Source: a virus. Taken from it: a stretch of DNA of 53,992 bases. This document shows, piece after piece, positions 33,086 through 44,700 of this stretch. Under the pieces are notes generated by a model. That model ran no database searches. It was not told the origin of the DNA and saw only the letters and a list, made by a program, of their open reading frames with translations. A program made the position numbers and the translations under genes. Position 1 is the stretch's first letter, and every line of letters starts with the position of its first letter. Where the stretch lies: IMG/VR virus record IMGVR_UViG_3300037294_000227, positions 1 to 53,992 of that record; one strand, given 5' to 3'.

Positions 33086-35130
33086 TAAACGACTCCTGTA
33101 TAGATGATATAATTAATTGTTAAAAATGGCGGTACTGTTGTGTATTTGTCTTGAGAAGACCACCCATCAATGCTGCCTGTTATTGTTAATCCAGAACCAG
33201 CGGCGCCGCCGGTGATACTTATATTAGTTGTATTAGAATCCGAAATGCTAGTAACTCCGGTGATTGCATAGAACTGAGTGCCATTGTCTCCCATCAACGA
33301 ATGTCCGTGATCTGGCAGATTTGACAGACTGATATTACTGCGCTGTGCGCCGCCTACTGCGCCTAATATCGATGCTGCGCCGTCATTGTAGATTCTATCT
33401 TCGTCAGTAGACAATGTTCTAGTTGCACCGGCTAGATTTCCCACGGTGGTGCGTCCTCTAGCATCTGGAAGATTAAAGTAACCAAGTGCAATACTGCCAC
33501 CGTATGTAAAACCAATAAGCGAAAACAAGCCTGCATATTGTGTGTCTGTCAACGATATGGGATCGCCGTTACACAATCTCCAGCCGCTGGGCGCTGTAGC
33601 TGCTGCGTACGGCATCATCATTCCGAGTGCAAAGGTTGGGACAGTCGATGCAATTGCTGCTACTGTGCTGATATAAAATTCATTTATAGTCTGCGTGTCA
33701 CCAATTTCGGATGTGGTTTTACGTATTAATACTTGTTCAGTGCCGGATACACTATCAGCATACGATGATTTACCAGTAAAGAATGAATCGTTTAATGCAA
33801 CATTAAATGTTTTTGTTAGGCCGCCGCTTTGGCCGTCAAATGTTACTGGCGACGTTGTTGTAACATCTCCAGTGATTGAAAACGTAGTTGTACTGTTTAA
33901 TTTTCCAGAACTACCGGATGTACCAGTTACATTTCCTATTACATCACCTACCAAAGATCCTCTAAATGTGTTGGCATAGATATTGTTGTATACTAAATTG
34001 ATAGATCCGATATTTCTTGAGTTAGTAACGTCAGGAGTGATGTTAGTGCCAGATATCGATCCAACTGATGAAAAGTTTCCGCCAACATTTAAGTTTTTAG
34101 CAATCCCAACACCGCCTGCTGTAATCACTGACCCTGTACTTATATTTGTGCTTTCTGTTGTATTATTATTAATAATTGTTCCAGAAGCTAAAATATTACC
34201 TGTAACATCTAATGCTTCTTGTGGAGATTCGTTGAGTATGCCCACTTTACCATCATTTTTAATTCTAATAGCAGTGGTATTACCTTGTACTCTAAGAGCA
34301 ATATAACCATCATTGGACTTGTTGGTAATCAACGAGTTACTACCTGTAACACTAAACACCAATGTTTGTGTTTCACCGATGTCAATGCCACCATTGTTTC
34401 TAACTCGAAGAGGTTGTAAAAAAATGTTTGTTGCGTTTAATCTTGCAAATTGTGCTCCAGCAACTGCGCCCACTGTATCGTTGACATATAGTGTTTCTGC
34501 TTTCTGCGATGTTCCGTAATACTTGCCTGCTGTTCCGCCAATATTGCTAGAAAGATTATGTCCAGGATATATAACACCAAACCCCGGTATGGTCAACTTA
34601 GGTGTAAATTGTGTAGAGCTAATAATACTCACAACAATATTATTAACATAATTTAGTATACAAGGAACTGAAGCGTTAACAGTACTAATAATTGTTTCAA
34701 ATCGAGAACCTGTGCCTGCGCCTTCAGCGTAATCTGGACCAACTAGTGTCCAGCCGCTGCCACTGTACAAGTAAACTTGTTGGTTACTTGTGTCCACCCA
34801 AAGATCTCCTATGAGACTTTGTTCTGCGGCGGGCTGACTGCTTCCTTTTTTGACGCCGCCAGCACTGACCCAATTGGCTCCATCGTAAAGTTTTAATTGA
34901 TCTATACCGGTTGTGTTATCATACCATAACTGTCCTTCAACTGGATTGCTAGGACTGGTAGTATTGGCAAAATTTTCTAACAGATGCAAGAAGTTTTCTA
35001 ATACTTTGGTTCCGTAATCGGTGAGGTTACGGCCCGGAAGTGTCAAGCTAGTTTCGGTATTGGCTGTTTGATCCTCAACTGTTATACTTCCTTTGTTAAC
35101 ACTGTCAGTAAAATTTATCTCATATGCCAT
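33085..35130 (-). CDS. Tail fibre with phage tail collar domain
   Basis: This 681-residue protein has the shared N-terminal module (GRNLTDYGTKVLENFLHLLENF, VEGQLWYDNTTG, GDLWVDTSN). A long beta-rich centre follows, with SYDLG-type segments replaced by TSGSSGKLNSTTTFS. Near residue 505 it has the collar domain: MMPYAAATAPSGWRLCNGDP, then LFSLIGFTYGG, GYFNLPDARGRTTVG and NLPDHGHS. Collar domains occur in T4 gp12 short fibres and similar host-binding fibres, where HxH-type histidines bind metal; here HGH is present in DHGHS. This is the best candidate for a receptor-binding fibre among the three paralogues. Confidence 0.87.
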   Translation of the reverse strand: MAYEINFTDSVNKGSITVEDQTANTETSLTLPGRNLTDYGTKVLENFLHLLENFANTTSPSNPVEGQLWYDNTTGIDQLKLYDGANWVSAGGVKKGSSQPAAEQSLIGDLWVDTSNQQVYLYSGSGWTLVGPDYAEGAGTGSRFETIISTVNASVPCILNYVNNIVVSIISSTQFTPKLTIPGFGVIYPGHNLSSNIGGTAGKYYGTSQKAETLYVNDTVGAVAGAQFARLNATNIFLQPLRVRNNGGIDIGETQTLVFSVTGSNSLITNKSNDGYIALRVQGNTTAIRIKNDGKVGILNESPQEALDVTGNILASGTIINNNTTESTNISTGSVITAGGVGIAKNLNVGGNFSSVGSISGTNITPDVTNSRNIGSINLVYNNIYANTFRGSLVGDVIGNVTGTSGSSGKLNSTTTFSITGDVTTTSPVTFDGQSGGLTKTFNVALNDSFFTGKSSYADSVSGTEQVLIRKTTSEIGDTQTINEFYISTVAAIASTVPTFALGMMMPYAAATAPSGWRLCNGDPISLTDTQYAGLFSLIGFTYGGSIALGYFNLPDARGRTTVGNLAGATRTLSTDEDRIYNDGAASILGAVGGAQRSNISLSNLPDHGHSLMGDNGTQFYAITGVTSISDSNTTNISITGGAAGSGLTITGSIDGWSSQDKYTTVPPFLTINYIIYTGVV

Positions 35131-35133
35131 TTA

Positions 35134-35745
35134 TTATACCTCGTTGAATCCGCTTAGACTTTGTACTCTCACAGTGTAGTCAATCTGAATTAGTCTGTTT
35201 AAACTTTTCTGTACTGGATGAAAAATAACATGAGTTATCAATCTTCCTGCGCCTGAACTACTGTAACTACGAAGACCAAGTTCGTCGAATACATACAACT
35301 GCTCGGTATCACCAGCAGTATCAAAAGCGTCTTGGCCGTCTGGCTCTCCATAATCTAATAAACAACTTACAATAATATCGGTATAGTTGGTACCTGCAAC
35401 ATGCCTGATTTCTGTTTTATTTCTTGTAGGATCTAGATTATTAACACTAGTGTCATCTACAACCTTAGTATAAGTTTGGTTATAAAGACTTGCATTAGTA
35501 CCAGTAGTATTAGGAGTTAAGTATGTTATGATTCCAGTTGGGTCAACACTGGTGCCGCCGTTTCCGAAGCTCATTTCATAAATGTATCCCTGGCCCTGAT
35601 TTGCAAGACTTTCTGCTAACGCTAAACTCATATTTTCATAATGAATTGCATTTCTCTTGTTTATAAAAATTTCGCCTGTAGAAGGATCATGAATTTTAAT
35701 ATGACCTTCTACATGTATTCCGTTTAGTTCATTAATATCTGTCAT
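35134..35745 (-). CDS. Phage structural protein (baseplate/tail-associated, unassigned)
   Basis: I cannot name this 203-residue protein. It opens with NGIHVEGHIKIHDPSTGEIF and INKRNAIHYENMSLALAESL, has a Gly-rich turn (MSFGNGGTSVDPTG) and ends with a beta-rich part (HVIFHPVQKSLNRLIQIDYT). The pattern, size and position between a giant tail protein and collar fibre suggest a connector or baseplate subunit. AAGG lies before ATG 35745. It is separated by only 3 bp from the collar-fibre gene and is therefore co-transcribed. Confidence 0.7.
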   Translation of the reverse strand: MTDINELNGIHVEGHIKIHDPSTGEIFINKRNAIHYENMSLALAESLANQGQGYIYEMSFGNGGTSVDPTGIITYLTPNTTGTNASLYNQTYTKVVDDTSVNNLDPTRNKTEIRHVAGTNYTDIIVSCLLDYGEPDGQDAFDTAGDTEQLYVFDELGLRSYSSSGAGRLITHVIFHPVQKSLNRLIQIDYTVRVQSLSGFNEV

Positions 35746-35761
35746 GTTTACACCTTATACT

Positions 35762-35769
35762 GTATTTAT
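35762..35769 (-). promoter_or_regulatory. Late-promoter-like box ATAAATAC
   Basis: On the minus strand, AATAAATAC spans the TAA stop of the giant gene and lies ~16-24 nt before ATG 35745, with AAGG in the leader. It is a moderate match to the T4 late box. Confidence 0.35.
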
Positions 35770-38700
35770 TTTGGTAAGCGAATTGTTGCTCTGCGTAAGA
35801 ATCTGCTTATTGCATTATCTGATTGTGCTAGTGTTTTATTTGGTTCGTTCCAGACTTGACCAATTTTTCTTACAACTTCAATGCGCTGATCGGCCCAGCG
35901 TTCGGGTGCAATTATTTCACCAGTTATTGTATCTCTGGGTTCGATGTAAAGGTTGTTTCCATCAATTCTAAAGTCTGCAGAAATAGTGATATTACCTTCA
36001 TTACTGTCTTGTGCAAGAGTAGGCTGATAAACTTCAATTGCAGTATTTCTTAATCTACTGCCACCTAAGAACACATCTATTTCGTTAACACTCTCAGGCA
36101 CAAAATCCAAAGAATATTCAGTACTGGTTCCGTCTGCTGTCATTGTTTGTCTCAGTATTCTATCTTGGTATGTAATAGTTTCTTCAGGACCTTGTCCTAA
36201 CAATTCTGTGCCTGTGTCGTAGATTGTTTTGACGCCTGTGCCTAACGTTCCTCTTCTCAGCTGCAATAATGCGTTTCCTTTGATCTCGAAGTATTCTATA
36301 CGTTCGCCTTCGATGAACAACACGCCTGGGATATTTTTGGCGCGGTTGGGTTGGAAAATTCCTGCGGTGTTATCAAGTAAAATTCGAGCATCGTAGTAAT
36401 TAAGCGGAGTTGCTAATACATAGCTGTTGTCTTGGTTGAGACGTTTGTAGTGTGTTCGGTTGAGCATGTCTTTGAATATACGATATCCGTATTTCGGAGT
36501 TGACGGTGCAGTACCAAATTGTAATACATCAATTCTATCATTTTCGGACGGAACAACTTTTAATTGCACGGCATCGAGAGAATCAACAACTGTATAATCT
36601 ACATACGGTGTTAATAGAATTCCGTTTATTGCTACCCATGCATATGGAGTTCCGTAAACAGGCTTTCTTAATTGCAATATTCCTCGTGTTAGCAAGTTTC
36701 TCTTAACATATTCGTCTGTACCTTCGGCTACTGTAGTTTTTGAAAGTACGTCGTAGGTCATACGAGAAAAATTATTAATATCATGATTACTAAATGTGTA
36801 AATTTCGATGTTTTCACCACTGCTTGGCGGCACGGCAAATGTTAAACTGTCGCTTTCAACATAAAATACATCAGTAATTTTTACCTGTGTACTATCATTA
36901 TCTGCAATATCAACCACAAATTCAGGATCTTTTATAAATGCATTTCTAATATCAGGTCTGTAAGTTTCGATAACAACGCTGTTACCAATGACTGATTTTA
37001 CAATACCAATATAAACTTCATTGTCGTCAGTTGATGTCATTCTAAGTTCTGCCCCTACTGTTGCAAATCCTTCGATGTCAATTACACTGCTATCGACACT
37101 CTCAAAATCAATTTGTGTATCTACAAAATAATAATCGGCGTCGGAGATAACAAAAATATCCAATTTGCTTCCGATTGTTGCAATGTCATTTCTTAATATA
37201 CGAATTCTACTGTTTACAGGATCATATGTTACTTGTTCTTTTGTGAGTCTAACACCATCTGAATATACAATAACTTCTGCCGACGGAATATAAGAAGGGC
37301 CTGCAAACTGCCAAGATTCAATATCGTAATCGCGTTCTGTTGTTGCAGTATACGAAATACTATATCCCGGATTTAAAATTCGATTGTTGCTCTTAACCAA
37401 TATGTTGTGAGAGAACGGTCTTGCATTAAAAGGAATAGGACCGTCTACATTGAACTTGTGATAATTATTTTCACCGTTTGATTCAAATGTATTATCAATT
37501 TGCATTCTGCTGTAAGTTTGCAATAGTGAATCGTAAATAGTGTACTGAATTAAGTCATTTTCAGTAACATTGTTATTGATTATAGTAACTTGTACACGAC
37601 CCGTAGCATTTTCAGTAAGTGTATAATCTACATCAGGAAGTGCAACAACTCCATTTATTGTCATAATTGACGAAAGTTCTTCGCTGTAAACTGCTGCGGT
37701 GTCGTATGCTATAGTGCTACCATCATACACAATTGTATCAGTGTCAATGATATCAACACCATTGGTGCCTATGGTTGTAATTGTTAGATTATCCCCAATA
37801 GTACTATCGTCTAGAGTTAGTGTTTGAGCATTCCAATTTATTGAATAAAGCAACGAATCTAAAATAACACCGTCCAGTTTAACAATAACACTATCGCCTG
37901 TTTGCGGAATTTGAGGCAATGCAAATTCCGATGTGGTGCCGTCGATCTTGTAACTTGCAACCCCGATAATACCAACACCGTCGCTAGGTCTATGATACAC
38001 TCTAATATCCAATGTGTCCATTAGCTGTCCTGGTACTAGTTCCTCTGGTCCTTTGCTGGTTGTTTCTGTAACAAGGCCGTCGCCGTCTACTGTTATATCT
38101 TCGCTTGTTAATCCAGTAGCAGTTGAGTATGTTAGATTACCACTGCTTAGAGCAGTGTCATAGCTATTCTCAGTAGGAGTGAAACTGCCGTCGCTGGTAG
38201 ATTTTCTAATCACAACAATATCATTTGCACTAGTTGGAATTAATGATGTATCTATTTCAACTGTGGTTGTTATGCCGTCGCCGATTATTGTTTGCATTAC
38301 TGCATTAGGGTTAGTAACAGCACCACTACCGCTATAATTAATGTCGTCGAGGCGAACATTATTTAGATAGAAATTATACTCAACTTCAGTTTCTAACGGA
38401 CCAGCAAGCTCGAATATACTAGTACTGCCGTCAAGCACAAATATTTCGTCTTCATATGTATTGTCAAAAGTATCCCACGGAGTAGAACCAAATCCCTGTC
38501 CAAATTGTGGATCTGGATCCCATCCTTGAATATTGCCAAAATCTATACTTTCATAAATTGAACCACTGTACTCTACACCGTCCATTAACTGTGCTAAGTC
38601 TTTGCCTGGCATACCGGCAGTTGAGTTGTAAAATGAATAAATTCTATCTGCTGCGTCTAGCATCACAACATCTTTTTTATAGCTAATAGTTATCACACTG

Positions 38701-41700
38701 TTCAGCGCTGGTGCGTTAACAAACTCAACTTTTCCTAAATATCTATCATAGCTCTTAGTTGTATCAGATACATTAGATACAGCAAATGCACTACTCAATT
38801 GAATTTTATTATCTACATAAACAACAAAACTATCAGTTTTAATATTCATTGGCCATTTGAGATTGAATATTTCTTTTGCGCCAGTACCTGTAAATGTTTC
38901 AGTAACATTTAAATCAGTTAACAAATATGTACCTTTGATTCTATCAAATTTGATAATCAAGTGTGCTTTTCTTACGACGCCATTGCCAAGTATTGCAACT
39001 GCTTTAGCCGGAGTTCCACCTTCTTCTAATGTGCCGTCGATAGTAACAGTTGGTGCTTTATAAACCTTGCCACCTTTATTTGTAAGTTCTATAGTAGAAA
39101 CTTTGCCTCGGCTTAGATATGCCTTGGCCGTTGTGCCGTTATTTTCGGAGATTGTTACAATTGGTGTTTCTTTATATCCAGAGCCGCTGTCTGCAACACG
39201 TATTTCAACTACGTCATATCCGTTGTTGTCAACCCAGCTCTTGTAAGGATAAGCCATGTATTTTTCAACAATATCGGTTATTGCATTCTGGTTTTGTTTT
39301 GCAGCAATTGTTTCAATTTCTTTAGTTACAACATTGTAACTAGGCGGTACATCGAAGTCAGTTGTTAAGCTTGCAGTCGATTCAAGCTGGTTGTAAGAAC
39401 TGATGTATTCTCTAATTTTTGAACTAAATGGCTTGACTTCGTTAACATAATCTTCGTAGTTTTCCAAGTTGTCGTTTTGGAATGTAATTTTTTGTGCAAG
39501 AGTGCCAAGGTTGTGCTTTGCTCGAATAAAACTGGTTTTAAATGCCCAGTCAATATTTGATTGTTCGCTAAATGCATAACGCACACTTGCAAAAAATGTA
39601 TTATTGTATTCTACTGCTAAATCGCCTACAAATATATCATCTCTTAGTGCAGCTAAAATATTTCTTAATTCTGTTACTGGTTCTCTATCGTAAAACGCAG
39701 CATCATAAATTAATGCATCATATCCACTTGTAACTGTTGCATAATCATAAAGCCTAGTTGCTAACTGTATTGTACCGTTTTGTCGGCCAATGGTTTTGTA
39801 ATTTATTGTATAATCCTCAACTGGTTGGTTATTGATTTTTTCAAGTAACAGCCAACCGCCAGTTCCAATTGTGGTGATTTTTACAATATCACCAATTGAA
39901 TCGTTTAATGCAAAAAGTTCATAACTTTGATCTACAATATGAGTAATTGCAGTTAATTCACTATAGCCTGTTGCATACCAGTCTTTATAATTCCAATAAT
40001 TTGTTGTGTTAAATGACTGATTATCATTTCTTTCCCAAACCTGAGATGCCACGTTCCAATTGTATATTGCCCAGCGACCATTAATTTCTGAGTCACTGTT
40101 TACTAATACACTAAATTTACGTACAAACAATGTTGTGTCGCTACTGTATTTTTTACCTTGATTTTTTACAATTACATTAGTAACATGACCGAGATTGTTG
40201 ATTTCTGTTTGTAATATTGCTCCAGATCCAGTATCGGTGTTTATAACAATACTTGGCGGAACTTTATAACTTCTTCCTGGATCCTCAATAGTGACACTAA
40301 TAATTTTTCCGTTTTCAATAACCGGAGTCAGTGTTGCTTGTTTTGATTTTGCCACTCCAACAAAACGTAAATCATCAACGGTGTCTACAATCGAATCATA
40401 ATTTCCGCTGGTAATAATTGGAGGTTCGTCCTTTAACATAAGTTGGTCAATTACAAAATTGTCTACTATTTGATTTTTAATCAGTACATCGTTGACTCGT
40501 TCAACAAACTGCTTAACTGCTTCAAGTCTATTAACAAACATACTCTGTCTTGGATTATTCAATATACCATATTTTTGTTTAGGTGATAGACCAGTATCCG
40601 GAACAGGATTATTAGACAAATCATACCCAACCAAGCTATCATACCATTTTTGTTCGATTTCTGAGTTTGGTTTAGATACGTCTAGCCCCTCGGTTAATAA
40701 CTGATATTCTCTGTGTATATTGGTTTCTAGGGTTTCGTTTCTTTCAAACTCAATATGTAACACGGTATCGGTGCCACTTATTAGACTTTGAATATTATAT
40801 AGAGCAAATTTATTTGTGTCGAGTGGTGCTAGATATCTATATCCGCTAGCAGCAGGATTTCTAATTAATTGCTCTATATCATACGAACTCAAACGTCTTT
40901 TGATATTTGTAGGAACAACTCTATTGTTCCTTACCCAATAATAATAATAAGTAGTTGTCCTGCCACTGATGGTATCAATATCAGTTGAAGAGCTATAAAT
41001 TGTATCGTTGTACTTTGGAGTTCCGCTAATGCCTTTGACAAATCCTTCATTGGTGTCGGCTTGGTTGCGCCACTGCGACGGTGTTAACGTAGTTTTGACC
41101 CATTCGTAAATTTCAATACTGCCAGAATCAGCCAAGGAATTCCAATTGGCTGCTCTGTAATGTATATTGTCTTGATAAGGGTTTATCCATGTTGCACTGT
41201 CAATTGCCCACCATAGCTTTCCTACATAACTGTTTGTCCAATTCGAATTTACATCAACAGTTATACCAAATCTATCATTGTCGTTTGAACTATAAATTGC
41301 AGGATCATAAAATGTTTTAAATGAAATTTCTTGTTCTGCTGCGCCTGGTATTTTTCCTTGTCGTGGATCAACAACATCGAGATTAGCAATAATATCGTTA
41401 GTTTCTTTGCTGTACAAGAATACTCTAGAAATTTTATTTAAATTAACTTTTCCTGATTGTGCAGTTACTAGTTCCCAACTATTTTTGTTTATAGGGGCTC
41501 TCATGTCAACTAACATACCCAACGAACTGTCCTCTGAACTAATGTAGCCACTTTGTAAAATAGTGTCTGCATCGTCTGCTGGATTTATTTTAGGAAACCC
41601 TATGTACACATGATTATTATTTAATTTAAAGTTTGAAATATCGTTAAACTTAGTATTTCTATTATAAGAAAGATCTTCGCCGAATACAAAAGAATTACCT

Positions 41701-44700
41701 ATTTCTTGGAAGATTGCAATTCTTCCAGTGTCTTTAGTAACTGTAATAAACTGTGTGTTGTTGCCATCATATGTTGTCTTAAATGTATTTTCTTTACTTG
41801 TTTCGTCTAGTACATATCGTGAATAAATTGGATTACTAAATCCATCTCTTGTAATCATTACAAATTCTGGTTGAGAATATCGATCAAAAGTAGTGGCTAC
41901 TCTCTTGTCTGTATTCTTGCCGCTGATTGCTAGTTTGCTGTTGCTAAAACTAATTCCAGTACCAAATGCTTCGTTTTCTTCTGCAAAAGGACTTTGTAAT
42001 GTTTGTACCAAATTGTACGAAGAAATGTTGTTTGAGGTTGTTTTTTCATAAATGTATACAACTCCTTGGTCTATTCCTCTATTATCATTTAATGGTGCAG
42101 CAATAGCAAGTTTGTTACCGGTATTGTTAAGAGAAATAACATACCCAAATCCGTCGACACTATCGTCAGCATCAACATACTGAAGGAACGACCAACGACC
42201 CGATTGGTTTTCAAAAATTGAAACTCGTTCTGTTTTAATTGTTGTATTCTGTGCTAATAGCCCATAATCAGCAGAAGCTGCAATTGAAATAATATCGCCA
42301 AAATCGTTAACATCAAATTTTATACCAATATTAGTCGAAAGATTGTAAACAGTGGAATCGTCTTTGTCCGAAGCAAGGTACAAATCATGTGGAATATATC
42401 CTGTATATTCAACCGAATCAATGGGTGTCCATTTTAAGCTAACTGTAGGATTTTCAGTAACGCCATTGGTTGTTGCTCGATAGAGATTTCCGTTAAGAAA
42501 CACAATCTCGTTGTCGTTATATGTTACACTACTAGACCATTCGCCTTTGTAATTTCTATCTTTGGTGTTGCTCCATGCCGAGCTTGTGTCAGTTTCGAAG
42601 AAATAAATTTTACCTTGATCGATTCCAGCTTCGCCCGGGGCGCCGACAAATAATTTAGTAGTACCATACGAGGTTTGTCTTAGTTCAACTTTGTATCCAA
42701 AACGCTCTTCGGCAGTCGGAATTGGACTCATTATAACATGTTCTAAATTATAGTTATTTGTTATTGGATTTATTTTATAAAGATATACCACACCCTGATT
42801 GGTTAACCCACTAGAATTTCCAGCACTATCAGTTTCTAATAGATAGACAGGCTCCCAATCTTGTGTTAAATTTGTAATTGTACTGTTGTCGCCGTTTACA
42901 GCAATTTTAGCACGCCACAAAGTTCCGCGATCACTAACAATATCGCCTGCTGCATATGTACCAGTTGGTGTCAATTCGCCAACAAATTTTGTTAATGCGT
43001 TACTAGCATTAGGTGTACCCACTGCAATATAAACAGAATCTGCACTAATAGCTACGTCAAAACCAAATAACGAATCTTTATCAATAGTATTGTCAGGAAT
43101 GAGAACTTGAGATAAATCTTTTGTAAAACTTTCTGAGTTACGCTTGAGCACTCGAACGGATTCGTCTCTACCGAATAAAAAGTTGTCAATAGAGTTTACT
43201 ACCATAGTAGTATTAAATTTATTAACATCAAAACTTGATGCAAAGCCGTCGCCGTCGCCTGTTGGGTTTAACGTTTCTTCTTGCAGTGTAAATATTTTTT
43301 CATTTGAATAGACACCAAAGTTTCCATCGCCTTTGTTATCAATCCATACTTTATCGTCGAGATTTTCAATTATGTTTTGAATATTTAAATTTAAGTCATT
43401 TGCATTAACAAAGCGTCGTTTAACAAACTTGCTAATTCCGCCGACGCTACTGTCGTTGTACTCTTCTTCACTGATAGTAGTAGCAGTTAATATAACAACT
43501 TGATTTAAGAATACTTCTTTAACTTTGAAAAATCCATTGATTCCTGTATAATTAGAACGAATTCCGATAATATCATCAGCAACAAAATCAGTAACATTAT
43601 TTTCAAAATATACTGTAAACCCTGTGTTAGGGTCGGTTGGTTCAAAATCAATTTCTCTATCATCTGGCAACAAAGGAATAATATTAATGACAGAATTTTC
43701 AACTGCTACATTTCTATATACATTCCAGTCTCGATCTTCTCTTAATATCCAAACAAAGTCTCCTACAGAAACACTTTCAATTGGCAATAATGTTAATTGT
43801 TCTTTGACAATTGAAACAAAATTTACATCATTTTCACGTACATATCCGCTGTCAAAACCGATAACAGAGGTATCTGCCTTTTCAATAAAAATTGAATGGG
43901 TATAATCTGTTGGCTTTATTATTGCTGCTTGCGGTGTAATTTCATAAACTAAATCGGTTCGAGTATTACTAATTGAATTTGTCAATTCAAACAGTTGAGG
44001 TTCTAAATTAAATTTTGTTTCATCTAACTCGTACTCTACTTCATACGTATTTTCAACCGAACCATATTGTCCTACACGAATTCCCCATTCTTCATAAAAT
44101 TCTAAACTATCCTTGTCTGCATTACTAAGTGCATCAAACAGCTTTGTTAAACTATTTAATGTGCCTTTGTCCTGTATAAATCCTTGATAAAACTTATATT
44201 GACTTACACTATCTGTGATAATGTTTTGAAGGTAATTACGTTTTTGATATCCGATTAAATGCTGACCTAGACGCTGCTGTTCTGTATCAAAATTATCAGT
44301 ATCAAGATCGTAAAAATCTGCAAACTGATTTACTTTATAATCCCAGTTAGGGTATAATCTAGCAACGGGCTTTTCATTTAATATATTCCAAAAACTAGAA
44401 TCAAAAATATCTGTACTAGAATGTTTTTTGTTGGCTGCATAGTAAAACTCTTTGTATTTTACAACATCTCCAATTGCATAATCTTTCCATACACTCCACT
44501 CGGTTACTTTTGCATCATCGTAAAAGAACCCGGGAATGTACAATCCTCCAGTCCATTCATCAGTACGATAGCCGACTAGTTTTATACGCTCTTGTCTATA
44601 ACCAGGAGCAACATCGTAGATAGTATCATTAAAAACAGTGTTGTTGTCAATTAAGATAACATGTTCTTTTTGTACTAGAGGTAATTTAGCAAGGTATATA

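Noticed and set aside
27406-35130. Diversity-generating retroelement for the tail fibres
   Set aside because: There is no reverse transcriptase gene and no template/variable repeat pair visible in the window.
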